Positions 18,097 to 27,453 of a stretch of 64,000 bases of DNA are shown here, one piece after another; position 1 is the first letter of the stretch; every line of letters begins with the position of its first letter. Origin of the DNA: CAJBVG01 sp943372995 (GTDB taxonomy: Bacteria > Bacteroidota > Bacteroidia > Sphingobacteriales > Sphingobacteriaceae). A model generated the notes under the pieces. That model did no database searches, was not told the origin of the DNA, and worked only from the letters and a program-made list of their open reading frames with translations. The DNA lies in the NCBI GenBank assembly GCA_943372995.1, contig CALSAQ010000005.1, forward strand, positions 124,001-188,000. Reading direction: 5' to 3'. A program made the translations under genes and the position numbers.

Positions 18097-18145
18097 ACGC
18101 AGAGTTTTAAGATTCATAATTGGGTATTAAACTCTGCGTTTTTTA
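18097..18145 (+). terminator. Intrinsic terminator after the Asp-box protein gene
   Basis: A perfect 11-bp stem, acgcagagttt (18097-18107) with aaactctgcgt (18129-18139), a 21-base loop, then a run of six T. Confidence 0.88.
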
Positions 18146-18149
18146 TTTG

Positions 18150-18157
18150 TATATTTG
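18150..18157 (+). promoter_or_regulatory. Putative -7 box for yebC
   Basis: TATATTTG is an exact consensus match, directly after the previous gene's terminator and 22 bases before the yebC ATG. The -33 region shows no clear TTG. Confidence 0.5.
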
Positions 18158-18179
18158 GCCCACATAAATATTTATTCTT

Positions 18180-18902
18180 ATGGGTAGAGCATTTGAAGCG
18201 CGTAAGCAATCGAAAATGAAAAGATGGGGTGCAATGGCTAAAGCATTCACTCGTATCGGTAAAGACATTGTAATGGCCGTTAAAACTGGCGGACCAAGTC
18301 CTGATACCAACTCAAAATTAAGAGTAGTTATTCAAAACGCTAAAGGGGTGAACATGCCCAAAGATCGTATTGAAGCTGCGATTAAAAGAGCTGCCGATAA
18401 AGATACTTCATCTTACGAAGAAGTAGTTTACGAAGGCTATGCTCCACATGGAGTAGCTATCTTAGTAGAAGCTTCTACAGATAACATCAACAGAACTGTT
18501 GGTGCAGTACGTTCTTATTTTACAAAAGGAGGCGGGAGTTTAGGAACATCAGGGATGTTAAGTTTTGTATTTGAACGTAAAGCCGTTTTTCGTATTAATG
18601 CTGAAGGTATAAACATCGAAGATTTAGAATTAGAACTTATCGATTTTGGTGCCGAGGAAATAGAACAAGATGAAAACGAAATAATAGTATATACAGAATT
18701 CGAAGATTTCGGAAGAATGCAAAAAGCTTTAGAGGAAAAAGGCTTAAATGTGATAAGCTCAGATTTTGAAAGATTTCCTTTATCGTACACTAAAGTTACT
18801 GCTGAACAAGAAGCTGAAATTCAAAAGATGATTGACAAAATGGAAGAAGATGATGATATAAACACTGTATATCATAACATGGAATCTATCTCCAACAGCT
18901 AA
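18180..18902 (+). CDS. yebC: YebC/PmpR (TACO1) family protein
   Basis: A 240-residue protein with the family start MGRAFEARKQSKMKRWGAMAK-like sequence, the acidic middle (VYEGYAPHGVAILVEASTDN), and a C-terminal domain with SFERFPL-like residues. YebC proteins were long listed as transcription regulators; work on homologues also shows a role in ribosome function at proline stretches. It has its own promoter and terminator. The convergent RES toxin gene overlaps the yebC terminator. Confidence 0.95.
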   Translation: MGRAFEARKQSKMKRWGAMAKAFTRIGKDIVMAVKTGGPSPDTNSKLRVVIQNAKGVNMPKDRIEAAIKRAADKDTSSYEEVVYEGYAPHGVAILVEASTDNINRTVGAVRSYFTKGGGSLGTSGMLSFVFERKAVFRINAEGINIEDLELELIDFGAEEIEQDENEIIVYTEFEDFGRMQKALEEKGLNVISSDFERFPLSYTKVTAEQEAEIQKMIDKMEEDDDINTVYHNMESISNS

Positions 18903-18914
18903 TCATCCTAAACA

Positions 18915-19373
18915 TTATATAAAGAGCCTTTCATCAAAACTGAAAGGCTCTATTTTTTTTATCTTGATTTTGGAGATTGCATTGTGCCTCGGATTAATTA
19001 AATAATTATATTCTCCCCTTACTACCACAGAAGGCACTCTAATTATTAATGAAGAGTTTTCTTCTATAAATTCTGTTCCTAATTTTTGGGTAGATATAGA
19101 TGGTGGTATTTTCATCCAATCTTCAGGCAAATCAAGCAGGTCCAGCTCTTTTATCTTAATAGAATCAGGGATTTCAATGCTAATTAAACAATAATCTCTG
19201 GGTAATATTCCTAATGGAATATGAACAGCAATCTCAGCTGTACACAAGGCCCTGCTTTCGGAACAATATATCATGGGAGTTCCTTTAAAATTCCACCTAC
19301 CTCCTACTCGTTCAGCACCTTGGCCAGATAAATCATTAGCAAAAATAGATTTGCTTAATCTATATATAATCAT
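18915..19373 (-). CDS. RES-domain toxin (NAD+-targeting family)
   Basis: A 152-residue RES protein. The three family positions are visible: Arg in ERVGGRWN (residues about 21-28), Glu in CTAEIAVH (about 50), and Ser in RVPSVVVRGEYNYLINP (about 120). RES toxins such as MbcT or Res consume NAD+, or in ParT ADP-ribosylate a target. The gene overlaps the antitoxin by 4 bases, so the two are co-translated. Its last five codons and stop lie within the terminator hairpin of yebC on the other strand. Confidence 0.9.
   Translation of the reverse strand: MIIYRLSKSIFANDLSGQGAERVGGRWNFKGTPMIYCSESRALCTAEIAVHIPLGILPRDYCLISIEIPDSIKIKELDLLDLPEDWMKIPPSISTQKLGTEFIEENSSLIIRVPSVVVRGEYNYLINPRHNAISKIKIKKIEPFSFDERLFI
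18923..18960 (+). terminator. Intrinsic terminator of yebC
   Basis: A perfect 11-bp stem, agagcctttca (18923-18933) with tgaaaggctct (18941-18951), a 7-base loop, then eight T. The hairpin lies inside the last codons of the RES toxin gene on the opposite strand. Confidence 0.9.
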
Positions 19374-19798
19374 GCTAAAATACCATGTTCTATTTTGAGT
19401 AATTCATCCATTACAACTGATACTCCAATGGAAGTATCAAAAAATGATTTTGGCATTTTATTCCCTAAGGATATATTTTTTGTAAGCAACCATTCATCAA
19501 AAGAAACAGATGTGCCGAATACATGTACACCCTTTTTATATAGCATTGCTATTTGAAGAATTTTTTCGGATTGCATCACATCAAAAGATTTTTTGTCTTT
19601 TTCGTATCGTTGCATAGTGCGTTCAGAAAGATGTAAAAAATGAGCCCAATCTGAAAGTGTAAAAGGGGTGTGCTTAACAAATTTGATAAATGCAGGATAC
19701 TTAACCCCAGATTTAATGAATGCAAACAATGCAGAAACTCCAAGATTCTCTACAGCTTGATAACTTACTTCCGGATCTAATAATTTTGATGTGCTCAT
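19370..19798 (-). CDS. Xre/MbcA/ParS-type antitoxin
   Basis: A 142-residue protein from ATG 19798; a start two codons earlier at 19804 is also open. A helix-turn-helix region lies at about residues 45-70 (WAHFLHLSERTMQRYEKD) and a C-terminal toxin-binding domain follows (FGTSVSFDEWLLTKNISLGNKMP). It should neutralise the RES toxin and repress its own promoter. A -7-like TATATTTG (19802-19809) lies right before the ATG, so the transcript could be nearly leaderless. A twin palindrome upstream is the likely operator. Confidence 0.88.
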   Translation of the reverse strand: MSTSKLLDPEVSYQAVENLGVSALFAFIKSGVKYPAFIKFVKHTPFTLSDWAHFLHLSERTMQRYEKDKKSFDVMQSEKILQIAMLYKKGVHVFGTSVSFDEWLLTKNISLGNKMPKSFFDTSIGVSVVMDELLKIEHGILA

Positions 19799-19813
19799 AT
19801 ACAAATATAAACA

Positions 19814-19858
19814 TTAGTTAGACATATGTCAATAATAATAAGACAAATGTCTAACTAA
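19814..19858 (-). promoter_or_regulatory. Twin-palindrome operator of the Xre-RES pair
   Basis: A 17-base inverted repeat, 19814-19830 against 19842-19858, with one mismatch and an 11-base spacer. Each arm is itself palindromic around gacatatgtc or agacaaatgtct, giving two copies of an AGACAwATGTCT site about 21 bases apart. The position upstream of the antitoxin fits autorepression. The nuoN stop codon (19855-19857) lies inside the right arm. Confidence 0.65.
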
Positions 19859-21321
19859 TATATTCTTGGTAGAATTCCTAAGAGCAATAAAGAAAAGCTT
19901 AAAATAAAAGAAAGGATAATAATGAATGAATTCCCATTACTTTCAAAAACAACCTCTGGGTTTCTTTTCACTAAAAACAGGTGTCGCGCAATATTGAGGT
20001 AATAGAACAGTGCTATAACGGTATTTATAACTCCAGCAATAAGTAAATAAAGTAACCATGGAGAATTAGACAATTGGTAGTGTTCAAATACCGCGCTAAA
20101 CATAAAGAACTTAGCAATAAAACCTGCAAATGGCGGTAATCCTATCAATGAAGCTAAAACCAAAACGAATGCACTACTTATCCAAGGATGTTGTTTCCCA
20201 TATCCCACAAGATCTCTCAACTCTTCAATTTCATAGTTATCTTTAAGATATTGAAGAATAAAAAACACTGCAAAATTACTTATGGTAAACACTACTAAAT
20301 AATAATAAAGTGCATTCAAACTTGTATCACCAAAAGTACTTAAACCCATTAATAAGAAGCCTGTATGTGAGATACTCGAATAGGCCATGATTCTCTTTAA
20401 ATTGCTTTGAGATAAAGCCGAGAGATTACCTATAAATAATGTAGCGATAGCCAAACTACTCATTACCATTTCCCACGAAAAATGTGGCCACACCAAATAG
20501 GTTCCATCGTATAAGAAATGGAAATTGGTCATGAATTCGTACAACACTGCAATACCTGCAATCTTTGGAATGGTACTAATAAATGATAAGGTTTGTGCTG
20601 AAGATCCTTCGTAAAGATCCGGACTATAATAATGAAATGGAACTGCAGATATCTTAAATAAAAAACCAGCCAAGAACATAATCATAGCTAGAGCTACGGT
20701 GTCTTGTGGTGCTTTAGATAAATTTTCTAAAAAACTGGCATCTAATTTCAAGCTGCCGCTAATGCTATATATCCATGTGAGTCCGTATAACATTACCGCT
20801 GATGAAAAAGCCCCATACAAAATATATTTAGAGGAAGATTCAGCTGTTTGTTTAGATCTTATTTCAAATGCTATGTATAGATAAGATAATATTGATAAAA
20901 ATTCTATTCCTAAAAATATACTTAACATATGATCAGACATGCATAGTAAATTTGCACTCCACAAGAAAATAGGAAATAGATAATAAAATTCTCTAGCTTT
21001 AGTATTATTACTTTTCTTCCAGTAAGATAACAAAGCAAGAAAACTCGCTGCTGTTAATATAAATTTAAAATGTATAATCGATTTATTGATCTTGTAAAAT
21101 CCATTAAACAAATTGTATTCTGTATTAAATGCTATCGATTGATTTAATAAACAAAGGAAAGATATTAATATACCTAATAGGCTTATACCTAATGCTATTT
21201 TTTTATAACGAAAAAATACATCCAATACAAAAGCTAAAAAAAACGTAGCCACCAAAATCCAATCAGATAATAGATAGGATAATGAGTTCTGAATTGAAAA
21301 TAAAGCTTCTGTTGTATTCAT
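19855..21321 (-). CDS. nuoN: NADH-quinone oxidoreductase subunit N
   Basis: A 488-residue antiporter-like subunit with about 14 transmembrane helices. The conserved proton-channel region is AYSSISHTGFLLMGLSTFG, and a charged Lys/Glu pattern lies in the middle helices (WKKSNNTKAREFYYLF, CMSDHMLSIFLGIEFLS). It forms part of the membrane proton-pumping arm of complex I. It starts directly after nuoM and is the last nuo gene; its stop lies in the operator of the downstream toxin-antitoxin pair. Confidence 0.95.
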   Translation of the reverse strand: MNTTEALFSIQNSLSYLLSDWILVATFFLAFVLDVFFRYKKIALGISLLGILISFLCLLNQSIAFNTEYNLFNGFYKINKSIIHFKFILTAASFLALLSYWKKSNNTKAREFYYLFPIFLWSANLLCMSDHMLSIFLGIEFLSILSYLYIAFEIRSKQTAESSSKYILYGAFSSAVMLYGLTWIYSISGSLKLDASFLENLSKAPQDTVALAMIMFLAGFLFKISAVPFHYYSPDLYEGSSAQTLSFISTIPKIAGIAVLYEFMTNFHFLYDGTYLVWPHFSWEMVMSSLAIATLFIGNLSALSQSNLKRIMAYSSISHTGFLLMGLSTFGDTSLNALYYYLVVFTISNFAVFFILQYLKDNYEIEELRDLVGYGKQHPWISSAFVLVLASLIGLPPFAGFIAKFFMFSAVFEHYQLSNSPWLLYLLIAGVINTVIALFYYLNIARHLFLVKRNPEVVFESNGNSFIIILSFILSFSLLLLGILPRIY

Positions 21322-22935
21322 CTAATTCAGGAATAAAAAGTATTGGTGTAAATATAAATATCCATTTTGAATGGTATTATTTATAAGCATGTTTACGCTA
21401 GCGTCTGTCCAATCGAATAAATAAGATGGGAAGATTCCGAGGAAAATTGTCGCTAAAGCTAATGGTACAAGTACCACATATTCTCTAATAGAAAGATCTT
21501 TGAGATCATGTTCCCAGCTTTGTAGTCTGAATCTTTTTTCTCCAAAAAACATTCGTTGTAATGCCCATAAAAAATATGCTGCACCTATTAATATTCCTAC
21601 TGTTGAGCATACAGCCATCCAGCGAGGAATTAAACCATTAGATGATTCGGAAAGAAAGGCTCCAAAGAGTGTAAACGCTTCTCCAATAAATCCTGACATA
21701 CCTGGTAACCCTAATGATGCAAAAAATGCAATGACAACAAATACGGTGTATTTAGGCATTTGCAACGATAACCCTCTATAATTTGCAATTTCTCTATCGT
21801 GTACTCTATAATACAATACACCTACAAGGAAGAATAACATCGACGAAAGTATTCCGTGCGAAAACAATTGATAAAGTGCTCCATTTAATCCTTCTGATGT
21901 AAGTGAGGCGATACCAATTAATACAAAGCCCATATGTGATATAGAAGAATAGGCAATTAATCTTTTAAGATCTTTTGCACTTAATGCATTTAATGCTCCA
22001 TATAAAATAGAAATCATTCCCATTAACGCCACATAGAAAGAATAGTGAATTGCAGCGTCTGGAAAAATACCATAACATATACGAATAATACCATAAGCTC
22101 CTACTTTTAATAACACTCCAGCTAATACAATAGATATTGGTGTTGGTGCTTCAACATGGGCATCTGGCAACCAAGTATGAAATGGTACCATAGGTACTTT
22201 AATGGCAAAGCCTATAAATAAAACTATAAATGCTAAGAACCTTGTTGGTATTCCTAAAATAAGTGAGTTAGCATGATGTGTAAAAAAACCTTCTGCTTGA
22301 TAATTTGCTGGGTTCATCATGTGAATAATGTTAAAGGTATGAGCACCAGTACTCGGGTCTTTTACAGAAAAGTACAACCCTACCATCACCAATAACATGA
22401 ATACTGAACCAAACAGTGTATATAAGAAAAATTTGATAGATGCATATTCTCTATTTGCTCCACCCCACATACCGATTAGGAAATATAAAGGCAATAACAT
22501 CAATTCATAAAAGACGTAAAACAAGAAAAAGTCTAAAGATAAAAAGACACCCATGATTGCCAGATTCATCAGGTTGAACAAAATGTGATACCCTTTTAAA
22601 TTCTCTTTTATCTCATATGAAGAAATAGAAGCAATAAACATTACTATACTACTCAGCAATATTAAACCCGCCGAGATTCCATCTACCCCCACATGATAAT
22701 CAATTTGCAAATTCCCTAAACTTCCTAATTGCATGTGTATCCAAGGGTATTGTTCGATATATTGAAACAAAGAATTATTTTCTATCGATGAATAGATATA
22801 AATAGCTACGCACAACTGAACGAATGCTATGCTTGATGTAATAATTTTAAATACATTAGCATATCCTCTTGGCAATACTGCAATAACTAGCATGGCTAGT
22901 ATTGGTATAAATATGATGAATGATAATACGTTCAT
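21322..22935 (-). CDS. nuoM: NADH-quinone oxidoreductase subunit M
   Basis: A 537-residue antiporter-like subunit. The family motif FVLFIGFAIKVPMVPFHTWLPDAH with the key Lys lies around residue 235-258, and AKDLKRLIAYSSISHMGFV follows. It is one of three proton channels of the complex I membrane arm, with NuoL and NuoN. It lies between nuoL (3-base gap) and nuoN (no gap). Confidence 0.97.
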   Translation of the reverse strand: MNVLSFIIFIPILAMLVIAVLPRGYANVFKIITSSIAFVQLCVAIYIYSSIENNSLFQYIEQYPWIHMQLGSLGNLQIDYHVGVDGISAGLILLSSIVMFIASISSYEIKENLKGYHILFNLMNLAIMGVFLSLDFFLFYVFYELMLLPLYFLIGMWGGANREYASIKFFLYTLFGSVFMLLVMVGLYFSVKDPSTGAHTFNIIHMMNPANYQAEGFFTHHANSLILGIPTRFLAFIVLFIGFAIKVPMVPFHTWLPDAHVEAPTPISIVLAGVLLKVGAYGIIRICYGIFPDAAIHYSFYVALMGMISILYGALNALSAKDLKRLIAYSSISHMGFVLIGIASLTSEGLNGALYQLFSHGILSSMLFFLVGVLYYRVHDREIANYRGLSLQMPKYTVFVVIAFFASLGLPGMSGFIGEAFTLFGAFLSESSNGLIPRWMAVCSTVGILIGAAYFLWALQRMFFGEKRFRLQSWEHDLKDLSIREYVVLVPLALATIFLGIFPSYLFDWTDASVNMLINNTIQNGYLYLHQYFLFLN

Positions 22936-22938
22936 TGA

Positions 22939-24939
22939 TTATAAATCTTTAATAAAATACCAAATAAAAAATATTAATAATAAAGCCGACATCGCAAAGT
23001 AAGACTGAACTTTACCGGTTTGAAATGCTCTTATAAAATCTCCAATTCTCCTGCTAAGTAGTGCAATACCATTTACAATACCATCTACAATAAATTTATC
23101 GAACCAAGAAACTAAGTACGACAACTGCAATCCTATGGTAGCTATTGAATTTACAATAGCGTCAAGAATTTTAGTTTCGAAAAATTGAATAAACTGCGAA
23201 AAGTAAATTACTACATTGCCCATACCATGAACAATATCTTTATCAAACTTATAGTCTACAGGTTGAAGTTTATTTAATAAATAGTGAATTGGTTTTATAA
23301 AAACCCACTCATATATTTTATCTAAATACAATGCATTATTACTTAATCGATATATAATATGTCCTTCAGAAAATGGTTTTATATACTTTCTATAACAGAT
23401 TAGGTAAGCCATAGTAATTCCCAGTCCTATTAGCAACACGGTGACCCACGGCATGTAAGCAAAAGAATGCGATGTGTGATATAGTGGAAATATATAAACA
23501 CTACCTATACCTAATAATATCAGAGGTAAATTAACAACTAATCTTTGCTTAGCAATATTAACTTCTGTTTTACTAGAACCAAAGAACACTAAACTAAAAT
23601 GTCTGAAAACATAAAAGGCTGTCATGATTACAGAACTAAATGCAAAAAAAGGTACAATCAAATAATATTGTCCATGCATTTGAGCCCAATGCCAAGTTTC
23701 GTTTAAAATACTTTCTTTAGAGAAAAATCCTGAAAAAAACGGAATTCCGATTAAGGCTGCTGAAGCTACACTATACACAATAAAAGTTACAGGAATAATT
23801 TTTCTCAGCCCTCCCATTTGTCTGATGTCTTGTGTATGTAAGACATGAATGATACTACCTGCTGCTAAAAACAATGCTGCTTTAAAAAAAGCATGTGTAT
23901 ATAAATGATAAAAGGCGGCCATTGGAGCACTTACTCCTATAGCCATTACCATATACCCTAATTGTGATATGGTAGAATAGGCTAATATTTTCTTTATATC
24001 GAATTGTCGTCCGGCAATGAAAGCCCCTATAAAAGCGGTGAATGATCCAACGAGGGCAACTAAATTAAGCACTGTAGGATCAATTAAAAAGAAAATTCTA
24101 ATCATTAAATACACACCCGCAATAACCATGGTAGCTGCATGTATTAATGCAGATACTGGTGTAGGACCTTCCATGGCATCTGGCAACCATACATGTAATG
24201 GGAATTGTGCAGACTTAGCAATAACTGCAATAAAGAAAGCATAACCTGCGTAGTGCAGCAACTTAGCATCTTCTGTTGAAACAAAAGCTCCTCTTTCTGT
24301 TATTAAGTTAAATAGTTCAGTAATATTTAGGGTTCCGAAACTGCTTAATAGAATCATCATTCCAACTAAAAAACCTAAGTCGCCAATTCTGTTTATAATA
24401 AATGCTTTTTTATTTGCAAAGATGGCACTCTGTTTTTTTGTATAGAAACCAATTAAGAGGTAAGAACAGAATCCCACCATCTCCCAAAATATATAGGTCC
24501 AAAATAAATTACCACTCACTATTAGCCCAAACATGGCAAAGGCAAACAAATTAATGTAGGCAAAGTAGTAGCTATATCTGCTCTCCCCTTTCATGTATTC
24601 TACTGAAAAAACCATAACCATTAGTGTAATAAAAGAGACCATTGCTAACATTAAGGCTGCAATTTTATCTAATTTAAATACTATATCTAGTTTGATATTT
24701 CCAATAGCAATCCAAGAGCTACTCAACATACTTCCACAACCATTTTGAGTTTGATAGATAAAATATAATGAAGAGCAAAAAGTTAAAAGCATAAAGCCTA
24801 TTGAAATTTGATGAGCAAGTTTTATAGGTTTAAAAATCATTATACCTACAAATGCCAACAAAGGGAGTACAAGGGTCAATATCCCTACTCCGAGTAACGA
24901 TCCAAATAAATGCAACACAAGATTGTTTATCACATCCAT
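22939..24939 (-). CDS. nuoL: NADH-quinone oxidoreductase subunit L
   Basis: A 666-residue subunit, the most distal antiporter-like channel. The motif FFIAVIAKSAQFPLHVWLPDAMEGPTPVSALIHAATMV-like region is clear at about residues 230-270, and the extended C-terminus carries the long lateral helix (residues about 520-660). It couples electron transfer to proton pumping. Its ATG overlaps the nuoK stop by one base. Confidence 0.97.
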   Translation of the reverse strand: MDVINNLVLHLFGSLLGVGILTLVLPLLAFVGIMIFKPIKLAHQISIGFMLLTFCSSLYFIYQTQNGCGSMLSSSWIAIGNIKLDIVFKLDKIAALMLAMVSFITLMVMVFSVEYMKGESRYSYYFAYINLFAFAMFGLIVSGNLFWTYIFWEMVGFCSYLLIGFYTKKQSAIFANKKAFIINRIGDLGFLVGMMILLSSFGTLNITELFNLITERGAFVSTEDAKLLHYAGYAFFIAVIAKSAQFPLHVWLPDAMEGPTPVSALIHAATMVIAGVYLMIRIFFLIDPTVLNLVALVGSFTAFIGAFIAGRQFDIKKILAYSTISQLGYMVMAIGVSAPMAAFYHLYTHAFFKAALFLAAGSIIHVLHTQDIRQMGGLRKIIPVTFIVYSVASAALIGIPFFSGFFSKESILNETWHWAQMHGQYYLIVPFFAFSSVIMTAFYVFRHFSLVFFGSSKTEVNIAKQRLVVNLPLILLGIGSVYIFPLYHTSHSFAYMPWVTVLLIGLGITMAYLICYRKYIKPFSEGHIIYRLSNNALYLDKIYEWVFIKPIHYLLNKLQPVDYKFDKDIVHGMGNVVIYFSQFIQFFETKILDAIVNSIATIGLQLSYLVSWFDKFIVDGIVNGIALLSRRIGDFIRAFQTGKVQSYFAMSALLLIFFIWYFIKDL

Positions 24940-25250
24940 TAGTTTTTCAGTTTATTTATTTTATCTGGATTAAGCGTATTAAAATATTGGTAAGTTTTTA
25001 TTACAATAGCCAATGCCACGGCTATAGATGCTGCCGATAAAACCATTGCAAATAAAGCCATCATTTGTCCATCAATTTTATTGAAATATTTATCGAGGTG
25101 TGCTAGATTCAACAAAGAGGCATTCACCATTAATTCAATTCCAATTAAAATCAGAATCATATTCTTTTTTGTAATCACAGCAAAAAAACCAATACAAAAT
25201 AATGCTGCTGAAAACAACTGAAAATATTGAGAAGTAGTGATGTCAAACAT
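24939..25250 (-). CDS. nuoK: NADH-quinone oxidoreductase subunit K
   Basis: A 103-residue protein, the usual NuoK length, with three transmembrane helices. The conserved membrane Glu is in ILIGIELMVNASLLNL. It participates in the proton path at the base of the membrane arm. It overlaps nuoJ by 8 bases and nuoL by one base, indicating tight coupling. Confidence 0.96.
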   Translation of the reverse strand: MFDITTSQYFQLFSAALFCIGFFAVITKKNMILILIGIELMVNASLLNLAHLDKYFNKIDGQMMALFAMVLSAASIAVALAIVIKTYQYFNTLNPDKINKLKN

Positions 25251-25767
25251 TTTTACCTTCCTTTCTGGTAATAATAGACGCAGCCATTAAAGCCACCAAT
25301 AGCACCAAGGAAACAATCTCTAAAGGGAACGCATAATTACTTAACAGCTCAATTCCTATTCTATTTATTGTATTATCTGAACTTGTAGAAGGTAAATTAA
25401 GAATGGGTTTTGACAATATCGCTTTTGCCAGCAGAGCAAACAAAACAATGGATGCTATTCCGGCAATTAGTTTTGTAAATCTGAATGTTGATGTTTCGTT
25501 TTCTTCTTTCACTTGTTGGTCTAAACTATTTTTAGAAGAAAGCATCATTGCAAAAATCATCACCACTATTATTCCACCGATATAAATCATAAGATGTGCA
25601 ATGGCTAAAAATTCTGCTTGTGCTAATACTAGTAAACCCGAAACACTAAAAAATGTTGCAAACATTGCAAATATTGCTTTGACAACGGAAGAAGTATTTA
25701 CAGCATACATGGCAGCAAGTAATCCAAATGCAATAAAAAAAATAAGAACAGCATTAAACATTTCCAT
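25243..25767 (-). CDS. nuoJ: NADH-quinone oxidoreductase subunit J
   Basis: A 174-residue membrane subunit with five transmembrane helices. The family stretch LVLAQAEFLAIAHLMIYIGGIIVVMIFAMML-like region lies at about residues 45-75. It overlaps the nuoI end by 14 bases; an in-frame ATG at 25761 is an alternative start. Part of the complex I membrane arm. Confidence 0.95.
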   Translation of the reverse strand: MEMFNAVLIFFIAFGLLAAMYAVNTSSVVKAIFAMFATFFSVSGLLVLAQAEFLAIAHLMIYIGGIIVVMIFAMMLSSKNSLDQQVKEENETSTFRFTKLIAGIASIVLFALLAKAILSKPILNLPSTSSDNTINRIGIELLSNYAFPLEIVSLVLLVALMAASIITRKEGKNV

Positions 25768-26350
25768 CCTCCTTTTTCTCTTGTGCTGCTTTTAAAGCCG
25801 CTTCTTTAGCTGCTTTTTTCTCTGCCTCAAATGCTGCAAGCTTTTGTCTATTGATTTCAGCTTCTTCAGCAGTCATGGTAGAGAAATGATAATTCATAGC
25901 TTCCACACTATCTAAACTTACATCGTATTCATCTGTCATGATGATACACTCTGTAGGGCAAACTATAGTACATAAGCCACAAAACATACATTTCGCCATG
26001 TCGATGTCGAATTTTGCTGCATGTAGTCTTTTGGTCGTTCCATCTGATGTTTTGCCGATATCTTCTGTCGCTTTAATGGCTTCAATTTCTATACAGTCGA
26101 CCGGACAAATTTTTGCACATAAATCACAAACTATGCAGTCGTCTATTTCTACATGCAATTGGTTTCTAGAATTATCAGGCAGAGGGAGTTTTATATGAGG
26201 ATACCTTAATGTACTGGTATTATCTTTTCTTTCTTCAAAATAATTGGATTCTTGAATAGCAGTATGCACTCTTTTCGATCTGCGAAACAAATGTTTCCAG
26301 GTAAGGTAAAACCCTTTGAAGAAATCGCGTATACTTTTAAATCTATTCAT
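25754..26350 (-). CDS. nuoI: NADH-quinone oxidoreductase subunit I
   Basis: A 198-residue two-[4Fe-4S] ferredoxin. Motifs CIVCDLCAKICP and CMFCGLCTIVCP give eight Cys ligands for clusters N6a and N6b that pass electrons toward quinone. The ATG at 26350 is preferred to a TTG one codon earlier. The C-terminus is an Ala/Lys/Glu-rich helix longer than the core needs. It follows nuoH by 12 bases. Confidence 0.97.
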   Translation of the reverse strand: MNRFKSIRDFFKGFYLTWKHLFRRSKRVHTAIQESNYFEERKDNTSTLRYPHIKLPLPDNSRNQLHVEIDDCIVCDLCAKICPVDCIEIEAIKATEDIGKTSDGTTKRLHAAKFDIDMAKCMFCGLCTIVCPTECIIMTDEYDVSLDSVEAMNYHFSTMTAEEAEINRQKLAAFEAEKKAAKEAALKAAQEKKEDGNV

Positions 26351-26362
26351 CAAACAAAAATC

Positions 26363-27421
26363 TTATATCACAACTAATTTCCAAAATGCAGAAATAAACA
26401 AGCAAGCAAATGAAACTGGGATTAATACTTTCCAGCAAAAATTCATCAATTGATCGGAACGAAAACGAGGTAATGTCCAACGAATCCACATTTGCACCAA
26501 TACCAATAATAAGGTTTTAATTAAAATCCATGCTATTCCCCAAAATGTTCCATTCGTCCATTCTGCCAGAGCAACTGAACCTATATTTGGTAGAGGGCTA
26601 TACCAAGCACCTAAAAACAAAACCACTAATACCATAGAGGTCACAAACATCATTGCATACTCGGCCAAAAATAATGCGCCAAATTTGAAGCCCGAATACT
26701 CCACATGGAAGCCAGCTACTAACTCCGACTCTGCCTCAGGAATATCGAAAGGTGTTCTGTTTGATTCAGCAAGACAAGCGATAAAATAAATAATGGCAGC
26801 AATAAATAAATGTGGAGCCTGAAAAATCCCCCATGATAAAAATCCTCCAATTTCATTTACCTTCCAAAAGCCAAGGAAATAGATTTCCTCTTTACTATAA
26901 ATTCCCTGTTGGTAAGCAATGTCTTGCAAGTTTAAACTTTGATAAATCATCACTGCAGATAGTACTGAAATACCAGCAGGTATTTCATACGCTACAATTT
27001 GAGCGATAGAACGTATTGAGCCAAAAAAGGCGTATTTATTATTTGAAGCCCATCCTGCCATCAATATACCCACTACTTCTATCGACACGATGGCTAAAAA
27101 GTAGAATACCCCTATATTGATATTTGAACTAATATAATCTGGAGAAAAGGGCAAGATTGCAAAACCCATGAATACGGAGGTGAACACCAAAATAGGTGCA
27201 AGAGTAAACAACACTTTATCTGCCAATGTAGGAACAAGGTCCTCTTTATGTAGTAATTTAATAATATCGGCAAAGGTTTGTAGTAAGCCAAACTTGCCTG
27301 TTTCTACTGGCCCCACTCGATCTTGTATCAATGCCGACACCTTTCTCTCTGCCCATACACCCATTAATGCATATATGGCTACAAATGCCAATAAAGAAAT
27401 AGAAATGATATAAAATGCCAT
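26363..27421 (-). CDS. nuoH: NADH-quinone oxidoreductase subunit H
   Basis: A 352-residue membrane subunit at the quinone-binding junction. Signatures are GLLQTFADIIKLLHKED (about residues 44-60) and RTPFDIPEAESELVAG (about 205-220). It is the first gene of the local nuo run: no nuoA-G genes lie upstream, and the neighbour murI on the same strand is unrelated. A -7 box (27438-27445) shows that the HIJKLMN group has its own promoter. Confidence 0.97.
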   Translation of the reverse strand: MAFYIISISLLAFVAIYALMGVWAERKVSALIQDRVGPVETGKFGLLQTFADIIKLLHKEDLVPTLADKVLFTLAPILVFTSVFMGFAILPFSPDYISSNINIGVFYFLAIVSIEVVGILMAGWASNNKYAFFGSIRSIAQIVAYEIPAGISVLSAVMIYQSLNLQDIAYQQGIYSKEEIYFLGFWKVNEIGGFLSWGIFQAPHLFIAAIIYFIACLAESNRTPFDIPEAESELVAGFHVEYSGFKFGALFLAEYAMMFVTSMVLVVLFLGAWYSPLPNIGSVALAEWTNGTFWGIAWILIKTLLLVLVQMWIRWTLPRFRSDQLMNFCWKVLIPVSFACLFISAFWKLVVI

Positions 27422-27437
27422 TCGTTGATTTTACACT

Positions 27438-27445
27438 CAAAAGTA
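27438..27445 (-). promoter_or_regulatory. -7 box for the nuoH-N operon
   Basis: On the minus strand it reads TACTTTTG, an exact TAnnTTTG match, 16 bases upstream of the nuoH ATG. The zone where a -33 element should lie is occupied by heptad repeats starting 9 bases further upstream. Confidence 0.6.
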
Positions 27446-27453
27446 CTAAATTT

